This document shows, in pieces, positions 10,922 through 20,666 of a stretch of 64,000 nucleotides of DNA. The first letter of the stretch is position 1. Each line of letters opens with the position of its first letter. The stretch spans positions 124,001 through 188,000 of the forward strand of contig BQMJ01000033.1 in assembly GCA_025991245.1 (NCBI GenBank). The letters are read 5' to 3'. A program made the translations under genes and the position numbers. The notes below the pieces were generated by a model. The model searched no databases. It had not been told where the DNA came from and saw nothing but the letters and a program-made list of their open reading frames with translations. The DNA is from Galdieria partita. Taxonomy: Eukaryota > Rhodophyta > Bangiophyceae > Galdieriales > Galdieriaceae.

Positions 10922-12144
10922 ATGTTTATATTCAGTCATAGGATATGTCGATCATCAACTGAGTTTTTATTCAGAAACAAATATACTTTACGGTAAATAG
11001 AATATTTATGAGAGCACAACAGAATATTTAACGCTATGATAGTCGTTGGAGTTGTCCGCTCCATAAGTGTTATGGAATAACCAAACAACAGAGGATAGTT
11101 AAGACTCGTTTTCCACTGTTTTATTGTTTGGCCAACACTTCTGTTGATGAGTCTACCAAAGACTCTGGGAATGTGAAGAACGCTTCACAGCCTTTGCCAA
11201 ATATTGCAAGTTGGAAAAGGCAGTTGAAAGTCGCTTCCTACTTCTTCTTATGGTATGCTTTCAACATCATTTATAATATTTCCAATAAGAAACTGTTGAA
11301 CGCATATCCTTTTCCTTGGACAGTTGCTTGGGTTCAGTTGGCAGTGGGTGTATTGTATGTTGTTCCATTATGGTTGTTTCATATTCGAAAGGCACCATAT
11401 ATTCAATTGGATGATATCAAAAGATTGTTACCGGTCGCTGCAGCACATACTGTCGGCCACATATCTACAGTTGTTTCTTTAGGTGCTGTTGCAATATCTT
11501 TTACTCATGTAGTAAAAGCACTTGAACCCTTTGTCAATGTTTTGGCTTCGGCTGTTATTTTACGTTCAGTATTTCCTATCCCTGTTTATCTTTCTCTTTT
11601 GCCGGTCGTTGGAGGCGTCATAATGGCTTCCGTTACTGAACTTTCCTTTACTTGGACGGGTTTCATTGCTGCCATGCTTTCCAATTTTGCATTTACGGGT
11701 CGAAATATATTTTCGAAAATCTCTATGAATGATCAAACCTCCTATAAACATATGAGTCCTGCTAATCTATTCGCAGTATTAACTATTTTATCGACAATAT
11801 TACTATTGCCAGTAGCATTTGTATGGGAAGGTCCCAAATTGTATCCAGGTTGGATATTGGCTACCAGTGGCAAGACAACTAGTATGCAACTGATAACTTG
11901 GTTATTGACTTCCGGATTGTTCTTCTATTTGTATAATGAAGTCGCTTTCTATGCATTGGATTCCGTTCATCCGGTGACTCATTCGGTAGGAAATACAATG
12001 AAGCGTGTAGTTATTATAATCACTTCACTATGGGTGTTTAAGAATCCTATCACTCGTGCCAATGCAATAGGTTCAGCCATTGCCATTGGTGGTGTTCTAC
12101 TTTATTCATTAACCAAATATTATTACAGCCAAAAAATAAAGTAG
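10922..12144 (+). CDS. Plastid sugar-phosphate/phosphate translocator
   Basis: Inner-envelope antiporter of the plastidic phosphate translocator family, exchanging phosphorylated C3 (or related) sugars for phosphate. The mature region (from about 11180) reads like plant triose-phosphate translocators: NIIYNISNKKLLNAYP, SFTHVVKALEPF, VTELSFTWTGFIAAMLSN, HSVGNTMKRV. It has about eight to ten hydrophobic spans. The downstream frame has no usable ATG. A short first exon, 10922-10992, splices over a 50-nt intron to 11043 in the correct phase. This supplies a basic, Ser/Arg-rich transit peptide beginning MFIFSHRICRSS, for a 390-aa precursor of normal length. TPT-like similarity is strongest; a PEP or pentose-phosphate carrier is not excluded. 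Confidence 0.9.
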
Positions 12145-12157
12145 ACTCTGGGTTGAT

Positions 12158-14050
12158 TCATGAAGACTGAATATATTCCAAGGAAGAAGAGACACCATAA
12201 TGATCAGAAAGCTGAACAAATGCAAGTTGTCTATTACTATCCATATCTGGTCTCTTCACATCTAATTCCTGACCTTCAAAGGTAGTGGTTTGTATCGAAG
12301 ATTCCTTGTTTCTATACAACTCGGAAACAAAAAAAGTCTCCACTTTAGAACTATTCTTATGAGGAACATCCAATCCACTATTTCGTGGATCGAATAAAAT
12401 ATAATCCAATCTCTTACGACAACCCCGATCCCCTTTGGAAGCCAACTGAAGTTCCCAAGTACGTAATAAGTGACCATGTTCATCTACATCTGCATCACCC
12501 ACAGTTACTGGATGCATACCTTGATAACTATCTCTAATGACATCTTTCCAACTTAAAGGTATCTTTGAATATTCAGATGAAGGAGAAGCTGATAGTAATT
12601 GCATCATCTTGAAATATTCTTGGCTATCTCTTCCATCAACAACACTAGTTCGTCCATTGACATTCAGGTCTCCACAAAACACTACCAACTCTTTCCTTTC
12701 GGAATTCAGTTTGGAGTAAATAAACTCTCGCGCTTGTTCCAATTGATTCAATTTAATGCGCATCATTTCTTCCAAAGGTTCATCTCCAGCTTGCAGATGT
12801 GTGGAGAATAAATGAAGATAACGAGGTTCCATAAAGGGCAACTCTACTTTGGCATATAACACACCTTTGGCAACAATACAATCGATAGTTGAATAACTGG
12901 AACGCTTAAAGAATATCGAGTCTGTAGCTACAATAGGAAATTTGCTTAGAATGGTTACTCCTCCATCCACAATTTTTGGTAACCAAGAGAATAGATTGCG
13001 CTGTAAATGTGCTTCATAATAGAAACCAAAAATTCTCGCTGCTTTTGTAAGGGCTTGCCATCGATCACTTCCCAAGGTAAACAACTCTTGTAAACATATA
13101 ATATCATAATGCATCATATGCGACAGAAAACGAACAAGTCTTTCGTCCTTGTAATCATTTCCATTACTGGTAACACCAGGAGGCCTTATAAAAATATTAT
13201 ATGATAATATACGAAACTTGTAATTTTCCAAAAACTTGGATAGGAAATAATCTTGAGGATCTATGACTGCATTGTTCAACTCGGAACTATTCCCATACAT
13301 CCATCGATTGTATACTCGTTTGGCAGTATTTTCATACCACTCTTGACGATCAAAAGGTAAAATATAAATGATCATGAGAAACACGAGAAACATTGCAACT
13401 GTGAGGCGAACAGTTTTGGGTGAAGTCTTAGAGATGGATACATTGGCTGCACAACAACCGTGCAAACCAATAATTACAGCGCCAAAAGATACTGGACCGA
13501 ACAACAAACAAGTAGCAAGAACAAAAGAAACGGAATGTGCTGCAGCCATATAGTTTCTTAGATATATTGCCAAAACTGTCATAAATAGAATGAGACAACC
13601 CGATAACAATAAACAGCAAGTACGAAGAAAAGGTGAGGCAGTAAGCTTTCTCTTAGGTGTAGGGGGCTCCCCAGTTACTGAACAAGTTCTATGTCTTTCT
13701 AAAAAGAACATATCTTTTGTAGGAGAGCGACTCGTAGTTATCTTCGATTGTCTGGAACCACGATGCGGCTTCTTTTCTTCATCCAACAAATCTATAGCCT
13801 CCAATAGTTTGTTCGAAGAGGTCTTAGACTTGGCAGTTAATTTATTTGCTTCATCTTCGTCATCTCTTTGGGTACTTTCTTCCATAGAAGCTGCTCGTTT
13901 TCGTAAGCCTTGAGAGTTACCTCCTTGATGTCTCATAGGCACACTCAAGTGCTCAATAGCAAGTCCTGTAGGAAAATACTGGTTTCCTTTGGAACCAAAT
14001 GTCTTGTTAGGATTCAGTTCCAAGTCATTAAAACTACGATGTCGTTTCAT
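12158..14050 (-). CDS. Membrane-anchored neutral-sphingomyelinase-like phosphodiesterase
   Basis: Single-exon 630-aa protein of the endonuclease/exonuclease/phosphatase (DNase I-like) superfamily. The N-terminal ~140 residues are charged and Ser-rich. Three hydrophobic segments follow (CCLLLSGCLILFMTVLAIYL, FVLATCLLFGPVSFGAVII, VAMFLVFLMIIYILPF). The C-terminal catalytic domain (about residues 280-625) has metal-binding Glu in CLQELF, STHLQAGDEP, FCGDLNVNG, RLDYILFDP and the terminal SDH of LSDHYGVSS. Membrane anchoring plus this motif set resembles neutral sphingomyelinases of the nSMase type, which release ceramide. Other EEP hydrolases (inositol phosphatases, nocturnin-like) are alternatives. 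It is divergent from the DnaJ-zinc-finger gene, with 73 bp between starts. Confidence 0.78.
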   Translation of the reverse strand: MKRHRSFNDLELNPNKTFGSKGNQYFPTGLAIEHLSVPMRHQGGNSQGLRKRAASMEESTQRDDEDEANKLTAKSKTSSNKLLEAIDLLDEEKKPHRGSRQSKITTSRSPTKDMFFLERHRTCSVTGEPPTPKRKLTASPFLRTCCLLLSGCLILFMTVLAIYLRNYMAAAHSVSFVLATCLLFGPVSFGAVIIGLHGCCAANVSISKTSPKTVRLTVAMFLVFLMIIYILPFDRQEWYENTAKRVYNRWMYGNSSELNNAVIDPQDYFLSKFLENYKFRILSYNIFIRPPGVTSNGNDYKDERLVRFLSHMMHYDIICLQELFTLGSDRWQALTKAARIFGFYYEAHLQRNLFSWLPKIVDGGVTILSKFPIVATDSIFFKRSSYSTIDCIVAKGVLYAKVELPFMEPRYLHLFSTHLQAGDEPLEEMMRIKLNQLEQAREFIYSKLNSERKELVVFCGDLNVNGRTSVVDGRDSQEYFKMMQLLSASPSSEYSKIPLSWKDVIRDSYQGMHPVTVGDADVDEHGHLLRTWELQLASKGDRGCRKRLDYILFDPRNSGLDVPHKNSSKVETFFVSELYRNKESSIQTTTFEGQELDVKRPDMDSNRQLAFVQLSDHYGVSSSLEYIQSS

Positions 14051-14123
14051 ACAAACCTCTTCTCCACTCCTCCTTTCGTTGATTCACATTTGGATTGAAG
14101 ACCTCACTGCTTGTGCTACTTTG

Positions 14124-14712
14124 ATGGCTAAACTAGTATTCATTGGTAGTTGTTGGAATTGTACCCAGAAACAAAGGTTACAGTTTCGGAGCAAAAAAGT
14201 GACCAAACTTGCTTTGATAAATAGAAGAAACCCATTTCGATTGAAAGATACCATTCTGTTTACCACTGTCTTACAACAGTCAGATTCGAGTGAAAATAAA
14301 GAGCAGAATAACAATAGCGACTCATCAGCTGAAAATGATATCAATCCTGCTTCTGAACTTCATCCTAGTTGGAATATTTATGAAGAACCCGTAAGTACAA
14401 TAATAGAGTTGCAACCAACTTTTATTCATAGTCGAACAGGGAAACAAGTGTCTTATTTGTTTAGGGAGAGGAAAAGTAAAGTGCCTATACTGTTTTGGAA
14501 GAGGAAATGTACGAATAGGTCCTGAAGAAGAAGATAATATTCTCTGCACTCAATGTAATGGAGAAAAGTACACCACTTGTGAACGTTGTGAAGGTACAGG
14601 AGTAAGGCCTAACGTCATTTACGACTTTGAAACGCATCAATGGGTACCTGGACCTAGCAACGCGGATGTGTTGAAAAGAATAAAGGAAAAATGGACTAAG
14701 AACCAAACATAA
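14124..14712 (+). CDS. DnaJ-type zinc-finger protein, probably plastid
   Basis: Small cysteine-rich protein of about 179 aa from two exons, 14124-14390 and 14440-14712 (49-nt intron). The splice joins ...NIYEEP to GNKCLICLGRGKVKC. Four CxxC units (CLICLGRG, CLYCFGRG, CTQCNGEK, CERCEGTG) form a DnaJ-like zinc domain without any J domain. In plants this architecture (PSA2, BSD2 and related) acts as thiol/disulfide or assembly chaperone for thylakoid complexes or Rubisco. The N-terminal ~50 residues are basic and Ser/Thr-rich (KKVTKLALINRRNPFRLK), as in a transit peptide. Its 3' end converges on PSF1, with 61 bp between stops. The specific client is unknown. Confidence 0.82.
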
Positions 14713-14773
14713 AAAGTCATTTTCCTATTTGTGAATAAAGGGGTTTTCATTCATATTGAAGCAAAGATGTGCA

Positions 14774-15502
14774 TCATGAAATAGGTAAAAGATAACCCTG
14801 TTGAATCAGCAACTCAATATCTGTTCTTTTCATATAATGCAAAGTATCTTTTCTTAAATGCACGGGACCATTTTCTGTCATAATAGTTCCACAATCTTTT
14901 GCCACCTTGACTTGTAAAAATAACGCTTGAGGTGGATACAAAGACTCGATAATACTTTAGGAATTGTGTTTCTGTATCAAAACAGGCAATAAACTTACCG
15001 AAGAAACATCTATTTGCACGTTGTCACTATATGTGGCTACAAGTTGTTCATACTCTGCGAGCAACTGCTTTTCAGAGGCACTAGTATGTTCATCCAGTTG
15101 ATCAACTGAAGAAAGATTTCCACTGTCGCGTAGTCGATAAAATCTATCCAGTCTAAGAAAAACAAAGCTTAGTTTATACAGTTTGTTTCACAGTTGGGAT
15201 TCCTTACAAGTAGGCAAGAACACAACGCTTGTTCCGAAGAATGACACGATGAAAGAAGATTGCTGTTCCTCCAATCTTTGGGTCAGCAAGGTCGTTGTTA
15301 ACACTTTCTAGCAGTTGAACCAAACGAATGTAGAGTTCGTTTATTTCTTGCACGACTTGACGAACCAAGTCTTCCTATCAGGAATAGGAGAGGACTGTGT
15401 AGGTATTTTTTAAAAATTGTATCTATGACCTACATTGTAAGGAGGTAAAGTAGAGCTCTTGTACAGGTGATGAACGAGCGCTGTTGCGTGATCTCCGTAC
15501 AT
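14774..15502 (-). CDS. PSF1: GINS complex subunit PSF1
   Basis: Subunit of GINS, part of the CMG replicative helicase. The gene is broken into four short exons: complement 15434-15502, 15208-15374, 14999-15152 and 14774-14944. The introns are 59, 55 and 54 nt and all join in phase. The 186-aa product matches PSF1 along its length: MYGDHATALVHHLYKSS, then NEDLVRQVVQEINELY, FFHRVILRNKRCVLAYLLDR, and the C-terminal B domain (LFLQVKVAKDCGTI, VHLRKDTLHYMKRTDIELL). Human PSF1 is about 196 aa. The last acceptor (ATCGAG) lacks a good pyrimidine tract but is the only one in frame. Because no exon exceeds 171 nt, ORF-based annotation misses this gene. Confidence 0.88.
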
Positions 15503-15863
15503 AGTCAAAATATTTGAAGTCGAAAGATTTAAGAATGGCGGGTGTATAAGGAGGACTCATTGATCGGATTGTTATAGCATAAGAGGAGGACAACGAATTC
15601 TTCTCTAAATACGTCAAGTAGGAATGAATCCCTTTGTCTTAGTTATAGGATGAAAGCAGTTGCCGGTATTAGATGGAACAAGACTGGTTAAAATTTTGTT
15701 AAAGTATAAAACGTAGTATAATTCAAATTTTCCTATCATCTATCTATCTATTTGACATGGCTGCTCCAAATGTTCAACGTAACTACTAAAAAATGACTTG
15801 TAGTTGCTTGAAAAATATTGTAAAAAAAACAATATCAAATTTGCATCCTATAGAGAAGAAATA
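15503..15863. other. Intergenic region between PSF1 and peroxiredoxin Q-like gene
   Basis: About 360 bp between divergent start codons, presumably a shared promoter. It contains a short TATC run near 15735-15750. An in-frame extension upstream of the peroxiredoxin start (from 15804) has no ATG. A minus-strand frame across 15503-15617 is open but starts only with TTG and is in a different frame from PSF1. No convincing extra gene seen. Confidence 0.5.
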
Positions 15864-16673
15864 ATGTCCCTTGTCCGATTTTCTTCCCACGAACGCAGAA
15901 GCTATTTCTTGCTAGAAAGACACGTCATAATTACTACAGTCCATTTTGCTGTATGCCAGCTTCCACGCGGTGAAGAATATTTTCAAGAGACATTTGGCAT
16001 GCCTAAAGTAAGTCTCTCAATGGTATAGAAACGAACACTTTAACACATCAAATGTAGTTGCAAGTAGGAGAAAAAGCTCCAAACTTTCAGTTACGGGACC
16101 AAGATGGTAATATAATAGAAATCGGTGAATTCATTGGAAAGTGTTCCTTGGTCCTTTTCTTCTATCCTAAGGTGTTTCCATTTTTATTGTATTGTTTCAA
16201 GAACACTAATATTATACATAGGATAAGGTAACATTAACTTTTTCATATAGAACTGGAGATATGCTCAAAGTCTTAGATTTATTGTTGTACTAGACAAGTT
16301 TGTTTCTTTCGAGACAGTATGTCCTATTTTGATGAGCAGAATGCAAAAAGTAATACTTCATGATTCCTGTTCTCTAAATATATGTTGACTCAAATTTATA
16401 GTATTTGGTATCAGTTCAGATACGGTGGAATGTCATCAATCATTTGCCAAGAAGAATCATTTGAGCTTCCCTTTGCTTTCTGACCGAGGTGGAAACGTAC
16501 GTAAGCTTTATGGAGTGCCAAACACTATGTTCATTCTGCCGGGTCGATGCACTTACATCATTGACTCCAACGGTATTATTCGTCACATCTATTCAAGTCA
16601 AGTCAAGTTTGCCAATCACGTGATGGAGGCAAAAAGGGCCTTGGAAACAATACAACTATCATCAGATAATTGA
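15864..16673 (+). CDS. Peroxiredoxin Q-like thiol peroxidase with a 6-nt microexon
   Basis: BCP/PrxQ-family peroxidase that reduces hydroperoxides with thioredoxin. Best model: 15864-16007, 16058-16171, 16222-16227, 16277-16349 and 16402-16673 (introns of 50, 50, 49 and 52 nt); about 202 aa. Family motifs are LQVGEKAPNFQLRDQDG, LVLFFYPK, then CCTRQVCFFRDS with putative peroxidatic and resolving Cys five residues apart. KIFGISSDTVECHQSF, FPLLSDRGGNVRKLYGVP and LPGRCTYIID follow. The 6-nt exon encodes Asp-Lys, exactly the residues expected between FYPK and the Cys loop. An oddity: the usual Thr-Pro before the active Cys would read Ile-Tyr, so activity may differ. The N-terminal ~48 residues could be a transit peptide. 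The exact start is uncertain. Confidence 0.75.
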
Positions 16674-17041
16674 ATATTGTTATATGAATAACCTGCCAAC
16701 ATGAAGAAAAATATTATTCAATAAAGTTTGAAATAACTGCGGGCTTTCTTGTGCGCCGTTCTGACTTGTTATTCTGTTAGCATAACATATTGTCATCTTC
16801 AAATTTGTTTGTTATCTGATCATGTTGCCTTCTATTCCAAATATTCATGTGATTTCAATACTATCCGCTTTCTCTATCACAGTCCTGATGAAGGGATAAA
16901 CCAACTACTTTCTACAATCTCCATAAATGTGAATGACTTCTCAACTTGGTTGCTTTTTCAAGTTTATCTGTACATTGTCATTCTTTCGAAAATCATTCTG
17001 AATATCTTCAACAAAAGAGAAGATCATTGTGTCACATAGTT
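16674..17041. other. Intergenic region, no gene supported
   Basis: About 370 bp between the convergent peroxiredoxin Q-like and SMC6 genes. A 96-codon frame (16749-17039, +) is open but begins with TTG. It has hydrophobic, low-information composition and no recognised motif, so I treat it as 3' flanking sequence. Confidence 0.5.
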
Positions 17042-20000
17042 TTAAGAATATTCATTTTCATCCAAAACTTGTTGTTGAATATTCATCCATCTGTTTCGAC
17101 CTAGAGACATGAAATGTTCATTAAGAAAAAAGATGGCTTTCAGCAACTTACTCGGAGGCTGTAGGGTTATGAATCTCAAGTCATTGCCATTACAAATAAC
17201 TGAAGGAAGATGCAATGGAGTTAAAAAAATAAACTGTCTATTCCTCTGTGACTTGGCTTCATCAAATATGATTTGGTACGCAGTGTGACGATTTCCTTCA
17301 TCCATGAATACATCGAACTCATCAAATATTCGAAACGGCACTTGTAATGCTTCACCTAAAGCTAACATAAAAGATAATGTGGTATACGATCTTTCTCCTC
17401 CAGATAAGGATTTGAGGTCTTCTGTTAAGATATATGTACCATTACTCTTACGTTGAGAAGCTACAGAAACTTTGATAGAAACAGATCTTCTCTTTCGGTC
17501 GATATATAATTCTCCTTTATGACCTCGATGACTCATAAAGAGAGCAAAATATAACTGGATAGTTTTTTCCACTCTTTTATGCATTTTGCTATATGACTTT
17601 TTCCAGTTTTCTATATTATCAGATATACGCTTTACCACAGAGCGCAAATGAGAGAGTTGTCTATTGGTTTTTTCTAATTTCGTCTTACATTCATTCAACT
17701 CTTGAACTATTTGGACCACAGTCCTACCAGGAGATCTTTCATTCATCACGTTAATTTGTTCTGTCAAATTAGTAATGGCGTTTTCTACAGCCTCTAGCGA
17801 TGAATGTTTCCATTTTCTCAGAGGAGAACCGTATTTTTCATAGGCCTCATTACGTTTCGTTTGCAGTTCATCTTCTAAAGTTTCAATTTCGGATGTAATC
17901 TTATTCATTTGGGAATGATGCTGCTCAACTTCTCTTTGCAGTTTGGATTTGTGTTTATACAGTAACTCACATTCTTCCTTCTTTTCCTGTATAAACTTAT
18001 AAATACTGTCATATTTCGTAGTCAATGTGGCCACTTCATTCTTCAGCTTCTCCTTTTGCTCCACTAGAGTTTCAAGATCCTCGTTTACTTGATTTAGCAT
18101 GTCTTTGATCTCGAAAACTTTTTGTTCCTTCTCTTCTTTTTCTGCCATTAAGTTTGCAAGTCGCTCTGCCAGTGTATCATTGTCTTTCATAGTTTCAAGA
18201 TCCTCACGTTCCTGTTGCTTCTCAGCTATTTTGCTTTCAACATTCCTCTTCTGTTCGAGAGTATGTCTCCGTCGTTCCGTGGCACGATCTATATCGTCCC
18301 TGTAAGTTCGTTGTGTTTTTTGTATTTCCTTTGCTCGAGCAATGTTTGATTGCATCTGCTTCTTCAAGTTCGAATATTTCGTAGTTGCATCCTTCTCAGC
18401 TTGTTCAAAGTCTTCCGTAAGAAGTATGGGATCATTGGAAAGATAACCTCTATGGAAAAGGCCTCCATTCCGCATGAAAACTCTTTTACCTTCAACTGTC
18501 CAACAACCCTTGACATTGGGTAGTTTCTGTTGAGCAACAACATTGCATTCATGCAACGTATCAAACAACAGATTCATATCCAACTCACACAAATCAAGCA
18601 AAGTATTATACACCAGAGGATTAGTAACAAGTAATTCATCAATCATTGTTCGATAACAATGCAGCTCTGAATTTCGCAGAGAGTAACGGTCATGATTGAA
18701 ATTCATGACAACCACCGAAACATTTCCCCCAAGACTTGCCAGTAATCTCCGGTCGTAATGATCGGAAACAATAAACTTACCAAGAGTATTCCTACCAATA
18801 CATTCTTGAATGGCTCGAGCCCACTTTACATTTTTCACTTTAATATAGGACCCTATAGGACCTATTGGAGGTTGATGGAACTTTCCAGCAGCAACAAAAC
18901 GATCGATATTCTGCTTGAATGTTTCATCAACTCCGAAACGTTCGCAAATATTTCCTCTGGAGGCTCTCTGCCACTTTGCAATGGCTTCTTGAGCCTTTGA
19001 AGCTTCGTGCTGAAGATTTTGGATAAAATGATTCATTTTCTCAAGTTCATCTTCTAATTCTTTCAAATTTTCTGTCTTTCTCTCAATAGATTTACAAGTA
19101 CTTTCGTAATCCTCATTCAGCGAATCTCTCTCACGAACTAAGCAGTTGATTTCATTATCGATTGAAACAGTCTTTTGTAATTCTGAAGAGTTGTATTCAT
19201 TTAGTTGACGGCGTCTTTCGTTTAATTCATTGATGGAGTCCTTCATTTTCTGTAATGCAACTTTCAAAGCATCTAATTCAGCCTCGTATTTATCTTTTGA
19301 AGTTTGTTTCTGACTTTGAGCAGCATCTATTGTGTTTCGTTGCTCACGAATTCTTTCCATTTCTTCGAACACTTCATTTATCAAAAGTTCCTTCTGCTGA
19401 ACTTTCTCTTTCAAAGAATTTATCTGAATATCCAGTTCCTTCATTTCGTCTTCTTTCGCCTCCATATCTTTCTCTTTCCTATCACGTTCTTGCTTCATAT
19501 TATATATATGTTCCTCCACCTGTGATACAAGTCTCCAAGCATATTCCTTTTCCAAATCATTCAAATCTAATTTGAACTGTTCTAAATTTTGTATGGCGCC
19601 TCTTTCTTGTTCTAAAAATTCCACCTTCCTTTCCAATGAAGGCACCATTTCTAGCTTTTGCTGTATTGAAACTTCCGATTGCGCCCTTTTACTTTCAGAC
19701 TCTATCAAATTGCGTTCATAATTTTGGAGTCCTGTTGCTTCCAAAAAAAATCCATAGAGATCTTCACCTTTCTTCAGTTGCAAAAGTTCCTTCCATTTTT
19801 GTTGTGGAACAATAGTCGCTGGATTCTCGACATGGATATTAAAATGACGAATGATCTTCTCCACTTCTTGTCGGACATTGAGACTTTCTACCTTTTTGTT
19901 TTCAGAGTCAAATAAACTCCACTCGCTGCTTCCACTTCGGAAAATTTTCCGTTGAATAATAATGGCATCTTTAAAGAGTTCGGGACGATATCGATTGTCA

Positions 20001-20563
20001 TATACTTGTTGTTGATGCCATGGAGACTTATTCTTGATACGAAGTCTTATCAGAGCATAATCTGCACCTTGAAGAACCAAATCGGACAAAGAGTGACCAC
20101 GCTCTGTAGACAAGGCCTTACTCCCTAGGGCAACCTGAATAGCTGCTATCACAGCACTCTTACCACTACCGTTGGGCCCTTGTAATATATTCACGTTGGG
20201 ACCCAATATGACTTCGAAGCTTCGGTGACACATAAAGTTCATCAAGAATACCTTTTCAATGATACCTGCACTTGCACGACCTTGGTTTCTCTCTGTGAGT
20301 TCTTTATTCAAGTCTTCGAAAGTTTCCGTATCGTTCCATGTATCGTATGTTCTATCTTCAACGGAATCTCGTGGAACTGTATGAGCAACCCTATCATCAC
20401 TCGTAGACGACCCATTTTGGGTTAAGTTTTCAACGCTGAGTTCGTAATTACCAACACTTGAGACTCCATTTTCTGTCTTTTTTTTGCGTTTCTTTGGATT
20501 TTCGGTGCTTGTTGGATGGATAACAGAACCTATTTCGATACCATTTGGTCGTTTTCGAGTCAT
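17042..20563 (-). CDS. SMC6: Structural maintenance of chromosomes protein 6
   Basis: ATPase of the SMC5/6 complex in DNA repair and sister-chromatid resolution. Intronless, about 1173 aa from ATG at 20563; an upstream in-frame extension begins only with TTG. Walker A is GPNGSGKSAVIAAIQVALG near residue 150, preceded by the SMC6-typical LMNFMCHRSFEVILGPNVN. Two long coiled coils flank a hinge region (around GPIGSYIKVKNVKWARAIQ). The C-terminal head has the ABC signature LKSLSGGERSYTTLSF and Walker B FRIFDEFDVFMDEGNR. The N-terminus is basic (RKRPNG, KKRKKK) as expected for a nuclear protein. The FMCH motif and hinge separate it from SMC5. Confidence 0.95.
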   Translation of the reverse strand: MTRKRPNGIEIGSVIHPTSTENPKKRKKKTENGVSSVGNYELSVENLTQNGSSTSDDRVAHTVPRDSVEDRTYDTWNDTETFEDLNKELTERNQGRASAGIIEKVFLMNFMCHRSFEVILGPNVNILQGPNGSGKSAVIAAIQVALGSKALSTERGHSLSDLVLQGADYALIRLRIKNKSPWHQQQVYDNRYRPELFKDAIIIQRKIFRSGSSEWSLFDSENKKVESLNVRQEVEKIIRHFNIHVENPATIVPQQKWKELLQLKKGEDLYGFFLEATGLQNYERNLIESESKRAQSEVSIQQKLEMVPSLERKVEFLEQERGAIQNLEQFKLDLNDLEKEYAWRLVSQVEEHIYNMKQERDRKEKDMEAKEDEMKELDIQINSLKEKVQQKELLINEVFEEMERIREQRNTIDAAQSQKQTSKDKYEAELDALKVALQKMKDSINELNERRRQLNEYNSSELQKTVSIDNEINCLVRERDSLNEDYESTCKSIERKTENLKELEDELEKMNHFIQNLQHEASKAQEAIAKWQRASRGNICERFGVDETFKQNIDRFVAAGKFHQPPIGPIGSYIKVKNVKWARAIQECIGRNTLGKFIVSDHYDRRLLASLGGNVSVVVMNFNHDRYSLRNSELHCYRTMIDELLVTNPLVYNTLLDLCELDMNLLFDTLHECNVVAQQKLPNVKGCWTVEGKRVFMRNGGLFHRGYLSNDPILLTEDFEQAEKDATTKYSNLKKQMQSNIARAKEIQKTQRTYRDDIDRATERRRHTLEQKRNVESKIAEKQQEREDLETMKDNDTLAERLANLMAEKEEKEQKVFEIKDMLNQVNEDLETLVEQKEKLKNEVATLTTKYDSIYKFIQEKKEECELLYKHKSKLQREVEQHHSQMNKITSEIETLEDELQTKRNEAYEKYGSPLRKWKHSSLEAVENAITNLTEQINVMNERSPGRTVVQIVQELNECKTKLEKTNRQLSHLRSVVKRISDNIENWKKSYSKMHKRVEKTIQLYFALFMSHRGHKGELYIDRKRRSVSIKVSVASQRKSNGTYILTEDLKSLSGGERSYTTLSFMLALGEALQVPFRIFDEFDVFMDEGNRHTAYQIIFDEAKSQRNRQFIFLTPLHLPSVICNGNDLRFITLQPPSKLLKAIFFLNEHFMSLGRNRWMNIQQQVLDENEYS

Positions 20564-20666
20564 AGCAAGGAAAAGGCGCGCACCAAAGATCAAATGGGAA
20601 ATGTCGCAATTCTTTGACAAGATTTACTGCTTGTTTAGAGGACTTGCACATAAAGATTGACAAACA

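Noticed and set aside
16228-16293. Alternative PrxQ splicing using introns of 23-31 nt around TGCTCAAA
   Set aside because: It gives a CSKQVC reading but needs introns about half the size of every other intron here; the 49-50-nt microexon model fits better.
16749-17039. Plus-strand ORF of 96 codons before SMC6
   Set aside because: TTG start, no motif, and it lies in the convergent 3' region.
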